A DNA stretch of 64,000 nt from Asterias rubens (taxonomy: Eukaryota; Echinodermata; Asteroidea; Forcipulatida; Asteriidae). Positions 25,707 through 35,567 of the stretch are shown piece after piece. The position numbers and the translations under genes were made by a program. The notes beneath the pieces were generated by a model. It saw nothing but the letters and a program-made list of their open reading frames with translations, did no database searches and was not told the origin of the DNA. Positions within the stretch are counted from its first letter, which is position 1; each line of letters opens with the position of its first letter. The stretch is taken from contig NC_047062.1 of assembly GCF_902459465.1 (NCBI RefSeq), positions 33,288,673 through 33,352,672 of the forward strand, given 5' to 3'.

Positions 25707-26088
25707 AAAACACTCAAAAACTCTGTCAAGTACAGTATAAGTGGAATATATACACATGAGGTTTAGCAGTAATTGGGTTTGTCATTGAGTTATTGATCAC
25801 AAACAAAAGAAACAAAAGGAAGTTCAAATTGATATGTAGCAGAATTCTTTAAGAGATTTGCATACCACGAGGGGGCGCACTTCAAAAAAACACCCAAGGA
25901 AATAAAAAATAATAGCCGAATATTTCAAGAGATTTGCACACAAACAGAGGGCGCACTTCTTAAATGCCAACTTGACAAAACACGTGTGTGTGGTAACAAC
26001 CAAGATCAGAACACACGGTTTAGAGCCTTGACCAGTCACAGTATTACTTTTTGTAATACTATATCGAGGAGAAATAAAGCCAAGAAAG

Positions 26089-29000
26089 ATGGGAAAGATA
26101 AAAACTATCACCATAGATCAACCTCAACTAGCATTTGAAATGATTAACAAGACGAAGAAGAAAAAGAAGAAACCAAGGGCCAGGTAAGACCTCAAAAATA
26201 GAAGTGTTACGAGAAAAAAAAATGTGTGCTGTGTGTGTCATGTGTGTAATATTGCACACTGTACAGTGTATCTACTGACTACTAGCTATGCCTAGGTAGC
26301 GACATGGACCCTGAACACATGGTACTACTATTACTAATATACAAGTAAAGTAGTAGGCCTACTAATAAGAGCTGAATGGCATGCTAACTAACTGACATAT
26401 ACTTCATGTAATTAGGAATGAGATCATTCCACCATTGATTGTTGGGAAAAGAGAAAACTAGTTGCGATATAACGACTAACGTAACCCTCCTCCCGACGGA
26501 ATCCCAATCATGACGATACAGGACAGTCTGACAGTACTATGAATTAACAGCTGTAGTTGATTTGGTCAAATTCTGGAGCTGTGGTGTGAATGATTCTATG
26601 TTTTGCTACCCAACATTTTCTGGCTATTGACCTGAGCTACATTGTGTGTCTCTACAAGCCAAACTTTAAACTGTAACTGAAAATGTCTTATAATTCTCCA
26701 GACCTCTTCTCATTTCAAGGCATTTCAGTTGTTTATGTCCACAGGTCCGACAACAAAACTCATTACATTATTTTACATAATCCTTCGTTACTTAGCCAAA
26801 GTGAGAAATTGAAATTATCAATAATAATGTTTGCTTTCTCCAAATTTATTACAGGAGTCAAACTGCCAAGACATCTGCAGAAGAAAAGGGCAGCTCTCTG
26901 CAAACGACTGCTCCAGATAGCAGTGGGAATGACCCGTACGCCATCGGTCAGATTGCTGGTTTGCTGACCAGTCAAAAGGGTCAATCGGACACAAAGCATC
27001 TTAAAGAGAAGGATGCATTGTTTTCAATGTTTGGTTCAGTTGGCTCAACTAGTGGCCCAACCTGCAGGACCAGACCAGCATTTGTTCCTCTTACTGCTGC
27101 TGGGTTGCCAAAGACACAGAAAACACAAGGACAAGCAAAAGATAAAGAGCCCCCAAAGCAAACAGGCAGGTGTGTTAATTTCAGCAATTGGTAAAATAAC
27201 CAAACATTTTCATTTAGGGAGCAAGTGGGGGCAAAGAAATAAACTGGGTGGGAGTGGGGGGGGGGGGGCAGGCGGAGCGGGATATAGCAATTAAGAGGCT
27301 AATTGACGTATCAGACCATTCGTTTGTACATCTCTTTTTGAGTGGGGGCAAAGGTTAGCCTGTGTAATTTTAGGACCGATGTCTGAACAGAAATGAATCA
27401 CTTGTACATACAAATTTGATGAGATGAATTGGATTTGCCTTTTGAAACATTTGTTATTGTTTACTCTCAATTTGAAAATCTAATTTCTTGCAGTACAAAT
27501 CAGAAGCAGCAGCCAAAGCAGGAAGAACAGCAGCCACCTCCAAAGGCAGTAAAAAAACCATCCCCACAAGAGAAGCCTGCAGAGAAGTCTAAAGACACCG
27601 GTAAAGAAGATTCCACACCGAAACGACATAAACCCAATCCAGAAGAACTGAAGAAGACTGTCTTTGTTGGGAACCTTCCCATTTCATTTGACAAAAAGGT
27701 ACTTAAATGTCTCAGTCTTTGATTGTACTAGGTAATAAGCCACAAAGGAAACTGATTGGGTAAATTGTTAATCAATTGGGGTTGAACAAAGAAAAATTGA
27801 CTATAGCAGGGTCTGAACCAACGATCTCTGGATAAACGTCTCGACTCTCTACCAAAAAGACATTGTTATTAAAGGAGTTTAGATGATTGTTATTAACATT
27901 GTAGTACAAGATCATTTGAAGTAATTTTCATCTATGTTGTTACTTTTGACCTACATGTACACATTCCGAACAAAGATAACCAATTGCTGTAATTTCTTGA
28001 GCTGCAAAATATGAAACGTTTTACAGCGACACACCGTGCTCAAACCGTTCTTTAGCTCAATTGTCATTCTATATATATATGTACCGTACACATGATTTAA
28101 TTTGTTGTTTTACTTTTCATTTGTAATCATGAATTCTAGAAACTACAGAAGCTATTCAGGAAGTTTGGAGAGATTAAGACTATGCGGTTTCGTTCAGTGG
28201 TAAGTGAAATATGATGATTCTCTCTAGTCAGTGTGTAGATAGATGTAGGATCTAATAGATGTTAAATTTGCAACGAGGATAAAGAATATTAATTTTGGTT
28301 TTGAACCCATACACCTGTATACTCAGTTTTTCCCCCGAGTTCTGTGAAAAATATCACAGGCATATTACTCGGGTGGGATTCGAAACCACAACCCTTGTTG
28401 TAGGATCTTATGTAATTCATGGTTCAGATACATGGAGAGTCACAAGGGAACTGGTTGCTACATAAAACTAATATGAAAAAGCTACATTGTACTTGATTTG
28501 ACATACTGAACTGTATGGAAATGTAACAAACTATCCACTAAAATACAACAACCTGATCTAAGACTACCAGGGCACTCATACATAAACATCAAAGCTCAGT
28601 TAAACAGGTGTAGTTGCCAGGGTCATTGGGTGCAAAGGGTTATGGTGTATTTTTTCCCATTAATTAACTTCTTTTGGATGTTTGTTTCTTCTTCAGGCTC
28701 CATCCGACCCAGATCTTCCTAAGAGAGTTATTGCTCATACGTAAGTTGTGTTTACTTCTGTTATTTTACTCTCTAACTTTCAATAGAATATTGAATAAAT
28801 TCATGTGAGTTTGATTCATTACAAAAGAATTGGCTTTTGCAATCTGTTTTATATAGCGGTGGGGGAGGGGGGGTTGGATCCCCTACTCATAACAATAACT
28901 GACTGGGTTCTTTTACGTTCATTACACAACACACTGGACCTATGGCTTGATGTCGCATCCGAAGAGTGAAACAAAGTGTCAAGACTGGGACTCAAACCCA

Positions 29001-31655
29001 CAATCTGCTGATTAGAAACACCAGAGCTTGAGTCTGGTGCATTTGACTGCTCAACCACTTTGAGAAATATTCAAAGAATGTTATTTTATGAACTTTAATG
29101 TAGTGTGTTAATGTTAAATACAAATCTCACATTCATTCAAACAGGAAGCAGTTTCATGCAGATCGTAAATCTGTGAATAGTTACATCTTATTCACTACTG
29201 AAGAAGCCGCACAGAAAGCACTCAAAAGGTTTGTTCCTTTGAAATCGAATTAAATATCCCAAATGGTTACAATTGTAGCTTTGCATTTGGATTTAGTTTC
29301 AGTAGTTGGCGCTTACCATCCTAAATCATCACATCCTCTTTGTAAACCCTGTATCTTCAACATATACTAGCTTGGAACTATGTTATTTGAAGCAATATGA
29401 ACATTTTGTGGTTTACGTGTAGCAGTGGCAAGCAATCAAATAGCCAGCCTGACAAGCTGGATGGAACTCTGACTAGTCCTTTTGTGCGTTTTAACTGGTA
29501 TTTGGTCAGTGAATCACTGTTAAGGGGGATGCTGTACAGGTACACATGTTCCATTCATTACTTGTTTTTTTCTTGTGTTTTTAGGAATGGGAAACTGGTT
29601 GAGAATCACACTATTCGAGTAGATCTAGCCGGTAACAGCAGAGAGGTAAGAACTTTACATTGGAATCTTTGATACCAGTGACATTGTTCAATATTTCTCA
29701 TAACATAGTATTTGCATCTCTTTCCAATTTAACAAAATTTCTGGTTTTATCTTGCCAAAGTACATGTATGAACAAAGTAGTCTCTGTCCTTGATCATTAT
29801 TATCACTTTGCTATCGAGTCTCAATTATAATTTATCTTCCTTTGCCTCACACAGCATGATACCAAACACTCAATATTCCTTGGCAATCTGCCGTTCGATG
29901 TCAAAGATGACGTAGTAAGAGAACATTTTGAAGAATGTGGCACCGTTGAGAATGTTCGCATCATACGAGACGCTAAGACTGGGTTGGGGAAAGGATTTGG
30001 ATATGTTCTCTTTACTGTAAGTATTTAGATTGATCTTGCTTATGTCAGAGAGTTGCTTAAGCACAAAAAGTAGCTAACCGCTAAATTATGCTTACCAGAA
30101 TAAGGTTACCTGACAGAATACCATGTCACATGTACCATCCTTTACTGGTAACCTACTAATTTTTGCTTAGCTAAAAAAAATTCTGCTTTAAAAGCAGCTG
30201 TGTGAAACTTGGCCTAGCTGCTCACACAGCATCAGAAGAAGATCACAAAGTACACATGTATTATAAGAACAATGACTGTGTTAAACAAAGTTTAAGATAA
30301 GTAGGATTTGAAACTTTGCATGGTGGAAATACGATATAGAAAGGTTTGCGGTAACACCATGTAATGACTATTTCTAATGAGTTGGGGTGGTTCTGAAAAG
30401 AACCATTGGTTTCAACTCGACTGATCGTCAAATTTCTGATCGTCTTCTGGAGAAAGCTGGACTCTGATGCTGCATACTGCTTAAGTGATTGTTAACTTTT
30501 GTAAACTACAAGTAATCATTTAGGACCATCGCTTCACTGGTTCTGCAGGCCCTGTGCTTCCTATTGAAAGGGCAAGGTTACTCAGGCACTATTAGAAAGT
30601 AAAAGGCACTTTCACTAGGACATTTCTAAGGGGCACCAAGGCAATGACCAGGGGCAACAGATGTAATTGCCTCCCTTGCATCCAAAGGCCTGGTTCTCAT
30701 CAATGGCTTCATTTTAAATTGACCCCAAATCACAGTGGGAATCCATCAAGATAAAAAAGTTGTGGCAGAGGTTGGATTCAAGTCTTGATTCTTGTGTCCT
30801 TAAAGTTAAACTCTCAACCATCATTGCATCTCCTTTTATGTAGTGTCTTTCCTTGATATTTGGAGTGATTATTAATAAGTTCTTTTAATCTTCCATGTGC
30901 CTGAGCAGGACGATGTGTCTGTTGAGTTTGCAATCAAGCTAGATGGCAGTAGAATGGCCGGACGTGACATACGAGTACAGAGAGCAACCAAACAGAAACA
31001 GATATCCTTTAGAAATATACTCCCAACATATTTCATCAAAGATTTGATCAGTTTTAATTATTTCATCTGGAACTTTTGGGAAATGTATCTTTCACTTCAC
31101 TTACTTTAAAACGTTTGTGTTCTTTTGAGACTGCCAACAATTTTCTATTTCAAGTAAATTTTTACAGTTATGTGGGTATTTCTACTTGCTCAAAAAATCT
31201 TAGTACATTCTACTGGTTACAAAATGCAAGAAATTGTCAACAAAACTTGGGGAGGAGGTAGGATTGGGAGCAGGGTTGTGTTCATTTCACTGTGATTCAA
31301 AGAGACAAAAGTCTGTGAGTAAAACAATTTGTAGTCCTTAACTTCAGTGCACAGAGCTGTGAATGCAGTGAAAAGATTGCAGAAGAAATCTGATGTGAAA
31401 GGCAAGCCAGATGTTGGAAGGAGGAGCCATGGTAAACCAGTTGGGGTCAAACCAGGTCAGGTCAAGCCGGGTCGGGGCCAACCAGGACGAGGCCAGCCAG
31501 GACGGGGCAAGCCAGGTCGGGCCAAGCCAGCACAAGGGAAGTTGACCAAGCCTAAATCAGGACAACCAAGATCCAGTAAAGGTGGCAGAGGATCCATGAA
31601 GAAAGGAAAGGCATCCGGTGGTATCAAGAAATTTGCAAAAAGCAAGAGAAAATGA
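26089..31655 (+). CDS. RBM34: RNA-binding protein 34, complete
   Basis: Ten coding exons join in phase: 26089-26183, 26855-27169, 27494-27698, 28140-28199, 28697-28740, 29145-29228, 29585-29645, 29855-30016, 30909-31001 and 31353-31655. They give 473 residues; human RBM34 has 430. The N-terminus has a Lys-rich nuclear signal (KTKKKKKKPR) and an acidic/basic linker. RRM1 spans about residues 190-285 (VFVGNLPISFDKK, FRKFGEIKTMRFR, SYILFTTEEAAQ). RRM2 spans about 293-370 (IFLGNLPFDVKDD, KGFGYVLFT). RRM1 has the long insertion between beta strands (SDPDLPKRVIAHT) that is typical of RBM34 and yeast Nop12. The tail is very basic with pentapeptide repeats around PGRGQ. Nop12 acts in large-subunit rRNA processing in the nucleolus; that role is inferred here. 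The intron between the last two exons is AT-AC (separate entry). ARID4 follows tail-to-tail. Confidence 0.95.
28905..29060 (-). mobile_element. tRNA-Leu-like SINE head with a different tail
   Basis: On the minus strand, GTGGTTGAGCAGTC (end 29058) is followed by GACTCAAGCTCTGG. The B-box GGGTTTGAGTCCC is at 28987-28999. The head resembles the APMAP SINEs, but the tail (reverse of AAGAGTGAAACAAAGTG and CACAACACACTGG) differs. A G-rich run at 28860 lies past its end. It occupies an RBM34 intron. Confidence 0.55.
30055..30225. mobile_element. Family C MITE-like element, diverged copy
   Basis: It starts GTTGCTTAAGCACAAAAAGT and continues with ATGCTTACCAGAATAAGGTT. It ends AGCAGCTGTGTGAAACTTGG. 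It is the inverse orientation of the copy at 52826-52998 and lies in the RBM34 intron between exons 8 and 9. Confidence 0.6.
30301..30455. mobile_element. Family B foldback / MITE-like element, copy 3
   Basis: GGATTTGAAACTTTGCATGG at 30303 matches the start of copy 2. The central palindrome GGTTCTGAAAAGAACC is intact at about 30389. The right side reads CTGATCGTCTTC, as in copy 1. It lies directly after a family C element in the same intron. Confidence 0.65.
30550..30710. repeat. Family E dispersed repeat
   Basis: It reads GAAAGGGCAAGG, then GGGGCACCAAGGCAATGACC, then AATTGCCTCC, then GGCCTGGTTCTC. This is the same word order as the copies at 3515-3720 and 45925-46090. It lies in the RBM34 intron before exon 9. 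Confidence 0.6.
31002..31352 (+). other. RBM34: Putative U12-type (minor spliceosome) AT-AC intron in RBM34
   Basis: The exon ends AAACAG at 31001 and is followed at once by ATATCCTTT, the exact U12 5' splice-site consensus for AT-AC introns. Near the 3' end, TCCTTAAC (31335-31342) matches the U12 branch-point consensus, and CAC ends the intron at 31352, about 11 bases after the branch adenosine. Splicing at these points is phase 0 and gives QKQ|RAVNAVKR, continuous with the tail frame. No GT donor in the exon gives an in-frame join with the alternative TTCAG acceptor at 31346. Retention would add about 35 residues and then a stop at 31107-31109, removing the basic tail. Confidence 0.85.
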
Positions 31656-31675
31656 GAGGGGAACTAACTCTCGCA

Positions 31676-31930
31676 TGATATAACCCTTGATCCCTCTGAG
31701 CACCATTAGTGAAGATGGCATTCAATCCACAGAATGATCCCCTGCGTCTGTTTCATACGTAATTATTAACTCTCCACTCACAAGTTTGCAAGATGCAAAA
31801 GAAAATAACTTTGACTTGGTATAACCCTTGACCCCTCTAGATATTTATAATGAGTGAAAGATGGTGTTAGCATTAATCAACAGAATGATCCCAGTCTGTT
31901 TCACATGTAATTATGTTATGAACAGTACAA
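31676..31930. repeat. RBM34: Diverged tandem duplication in the RBM34 3'UTR (period about 141 bp)
   Basis: TATAACCCTTGATCCCTCT at 31679 recurs as TATAACCCTTGACCCCTCT at 31820. Both are followed by GAAGATGGC or AAGATGGTG, ACAGAATGATCCC, TCTGTTTCA and GTAATTAT in the same order. The two units differ by several indels, so the duplication is old. Confidence 0.75.
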
Positions 31931-32382
31931 TGACATTAAACATTTATTTTTTAATATTTCCTATTCCCCCCCCCCCAAGTTAGTTGAATACACTTTAACA
32001 TTAAAGATTTGTGTTCTGTTTTCAATATGTTTTAAATGATTAAGTCCAAATATTGAAACTGTTATTTAAAGGTTGATATGTTGTCCAGTCAGAAACTCAG
32101 CATATGGACAAATGAAGAAAAAAAGCCTAAGATGTTTTCAAAGTTTTCAAACATGTTTTACTGTTTTACGATTCTTAACAACTATAGAATTTCAAGCCGA
32201 AATAGTTCGAGGGAAATGTTTCCACCATGAACACAGTGAACACTTTAAACCATTTAAGTTATGTGTAAATCTGTGAATAATTATATTTTCACTCTTACCT
32301 TATGAGAATAAAAACCCATAAACAGAACATACTCTTTGAAAGATTCAATCATTCATTGGTTAAGTCCTGTCTTGGATTACTA

Positions 32383-32487
32383 AATAAAGACCACCTGTTC
32401 CCCACACCTATGTTCTTTATCATTTGTACTCGGGATAAAAAAGTTGAGGTTGCAAAGATTTCCTGAGTCAAGGCAAGATGGTTTATT
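32383..32487. terminator. Facing poly(A) signals of RBM34 and ARID4
   Basis: AATAAA lies on the plus strand at 32383-32388, and its minus-strand equivalent at 32482-32487. Cleavage 15-25 bases after each would leave only a few tens of bases between the two transcripts. Other signals exist on both sides, so usage is inferred. Confidence 0.4.
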
Positions 32488-32980
32488 CGCAGACAAAGTG
32501 TACATGTATAACAAATACTTGATCCTGAATAATAAACACCCTGTACCTCGTGTCTGTACAGCTCCTTATCAGCGAGTCAAAACAATTACACAAATCTCTT
32601 ATTCTTATTAATTAAGCTAAATTAAAATGCACACAGTTTGGATTTCATTTGTATCTCTGAAATTGTAATCATTACTAATTTCTAAAAAACTATTTCTACT
32701 TTTTTCACAGGTTTCAAATCGTTCCCACAAATATATATATCCAAATTGGTTAATCCATTTGTAAAAAAAAAATCAATTATTTGAAGCAAATTTAATTGAG
32801 AAACAATGATACAATTATTCCTTTTTTGAAATTTGTTCCATGGCATTTTTATGACCAAATTCCTAGAATATTTGCTAAACCTTTGGTACAAAATAGTGCA
32901 CCAAGCTCTTAACAACTTTCTTATAACACTTCCTTTGTGAATGGATTGATAATGGTCAGTTATTTTAATATTTATCCCTC

Positions 32981-33300
32981 CTACTGTGTGACCATTCAAT
33001 ATCAACCACTATGATTTTTGAGCATGCCGGCCTGCAATATCATATCATGTGGAGACTATCTACACAGTACACAGTCAACCCTCCTACTATGTGACCATTC
33101 AGTATCATTCACTCTGGTTTTGAATGATAAACTATGTAAGTCTGCAATGTATGTTATCAAGTGGTGAATGTATCTACATGTACATGATACACAGTCAACC
33201 CTCCTACTATGTGACCATTCAATATCATCCACTTTGGTTTGAATGACATAAACTGAATGTTGTGCCACCATATACACCACATGCAGTTGAATGATAGCAA
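32981..33300. repeat. Family A repeat, three tandem units
   Basis: The word CTACTRTGTGACCATTCA starts units at 32981, 33084 and 33204, giving periods of 103 and 120 bp. Each unit continues with ATATCA, CACT, TGATAAACTATG or a variant, a CTGCAATAT-like word, and ACACAGTCAACCCTC. Related units occur at 42837-43175 (same orientation) and 575-755 (inverted). Confidence 0.85.
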
Positions 33301-35567
33301 ATGGTCGGTCAAATCACTGGAAAATGGTAACAATGGAAGGACATATTTTTTTCAGTAAATCTTTGTAGGACCATTTTAAAATAAAAGCCAACTATTATTT
33401 AAGCTTCACTTATATTATTTACAGTCCAGCAAATACAAGCAAGTCACATTGTACATCACAGCTGAATAAAAATGCACACGAGCTGAATATTCAAACGATA
33501 AATTCATCATTTTTGGTATAAATATGTCTTCTCTTTAAACTCATTTCTTTACGGAGCCCTTAAACATGTTGTCATATCAAACAAAACTTATTAAAAATGT
33601 TTGACTATATGCTATAAGAGCTGCAACCATTACTTCACGTCAACTACACTACATTACATGCAGATCTGTTCAAATAAAACAACCAGAATTTATTTGGCAG
33701 TTGTTTAAAATCTTTGTACATGTATCAACGGTAATAATGCATGTAATAATTCCCGTCAAACTACCTTGTCATATTCTTAAATAAAAATGATATGTACAAT
33801 TTGGTGAAGTATTTCATATGTTTATTTTTACTACCTGTAAATACTTTGATAAAAACTCTGCACTATCTCTTCTTCAGACTTTAAGTTTTTACTTCGACCT
33901 GGTTTTGCCGAAAAAAGTTTCTTAAAAAAAAAAAAGACAAGATTTCAGGAAATCATACGATTTGTAGAGTAGAAGAAACGGGAGAATTGTCTCGGACACT
34001 GGAATGACTTTAAATAACAACAATTAATGCACCAAACGTGCACAATTCAATCTCTAAAAAACAAAGCATCAATAAAAGTTATTGCTAAGTTATCTATCAG
34101 AAAACATTGACTTTATCTAAACGACTCTGACCAAAAGCTTCCAAATCACGTCCGTTTGCCACAATTCATTCACTAACTATACATAGAACTAAACATTAAA
34201 CTGGACTAAATATTATACTAAATCAGTGTAAACACAACACAACACTGTTTACTACTGATATGGTGCTAGATTAATGGAAGTCTGGGAATAAGACATGAGC
34301 TACTGTATTAAAATGCAGCAAAATGAGGGTTGAGAGGTGGACAGACTACATGTACTTTCAAAGTCACATTGGGTTTGTTGATGTGACTTTACCATCATGC
34401 AAAACAAAATATGGAAAAATGCCCAGTAAAGTGGAACTGCTTTTGTAAATTACAATAAAATTTCCATAAAATATAAAGCTGCTGGTGACATTAACCAAGT
34501 AGTTGGCCATGTTTGTGTGAGCTCAGGTCATTCTTGAGGGGTGTCACGACTGAATAATAAGCCTTGCTATAATGGGCAGCGCGCCGTATCGATACCTCTT
34601 ATCAATAACCATGGGGATTTGCTTTAAAAAAGAAAACGCTGACTGGTTCCAAAAAACCACCAATCTAAGCACACACTTTTTAAAAACTGTTGAGCAAGGT
34701 GCTTTTTAGGCCATTCAAATTAATTGTTATTACATGGTTACCAGAAACTGCATACAGTTAAACATGTCAAAGATCAAAGAATGAGAGGGGACCAGTTGCT
34801 CTTTGCCTTGCATCCTCTTTTGCGGGCTGTCATACTTGGGGCGTGTGAGGAGTAGGCCCAATTATAATGTGCCATATAATATTAGCCTATATAAATTCTT
34901 AATCAATACGTGGAGTTATGAGTGAGCAAAGTGTAACTACTCTAGCCCTTTCCCAAGTTCATCGGACCAACAGTAATTCTGATCATCTGACATTTATGTA
35001 CAAATAGCACTCCTAAGATTCCATTGTTACAAACTAATTATTGCAGTTTCGCTCAACCCATTCTGCCACAATGTTTCAAAATCGATGGTCAAAAATAAAG
35101 ATGCTGTTACTCAAATGTGTGAGACACCATTTGGTAGACAATATTGTTATTTGTTTACACAACATCGATGTGTGCTAAGCACTGTGTACACAGTGCTCCA
35201 TCTCACTCCTATGAAAAGTGAATCCAAAGATATCCTATTCCATCTTTATAGTGGATCAATAAATACATGTATAATGGAATATGAATCACTAAACGTCAGA
35301 TGATGTGCATATCCGCCAAATTCATCTAGACTGGCTTAGAGCGGACGGTTTATTACAACAGGAATTCATTGTGGCAACGATATTTTCAAAGGAAAACGAT
35401 TACTCAAGAAGCTCCAAAAAACTTTTAAATAATTTCAGAATACTGACCCTAAAGTGGTTAAAACGTTGTCTTTGCAATGACAAGGAAATAATCTTAAGTG
35501 GTTTGTTGAGCACTGGAGTTCATTAGTTGCACATCTCTAGCATTTATTCAAATACAGACGTCTCCAT

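Larger units (their letters stand above)
20835..26088. other. 3'UTR of the 17643-20834 gene and intergenic DNA
   Basis: No gene is recognised. Plus-strand AATAAA signals at 23522 (followed by TGTTGTG) and 24602 are candidates for the end of the upstream gene, which would give a 3'UTR of 2.7-3.8 kb. Open frames on both strands at 24817-25086 overlap one another and match nothing I know. Local duplications lie at 25341-25420 and 25463-25706. Confidence 0.45.
31656..35567. other. Facing 3'UTRs of RBM34 (+) and ARID4 (-)
   Basis: RBM34 3'UTR probably runs to the AATAAA at 32383-32388. The ARID4 3'UTR probably runs leftward to the minus-strand signal at 32482-32487 (TTTATT on this strand). Within it, 31676-31930 is a diverged duplication and 32981-33300 carries family A units. 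A 13-base C run lies near 31965. I see no further gene. Confidence 0.5.

Noticed and set aside
28199-28290. Possible C/D-box snoRNA in an RBM34 intron (ATGATGA-like word near 28211)
   Set aside because: No D box (CTGA) at suitable spacing and no terminal stem were found.
31341-31355. Conventional AG acceptor (TTCAG at 31346) for the last RBM34 exon
   Set aside because: It would need a phase-1 GT donor, and none with the right phase lies at the end of the previous exon. It also lies only about six bases from the branch point.
31457-31645. Minus-strand frame of 62 codons with Pro/Gly/Arg repeats
   Set aside because: It is the antisense of the repetitive RBM34 tail exon.
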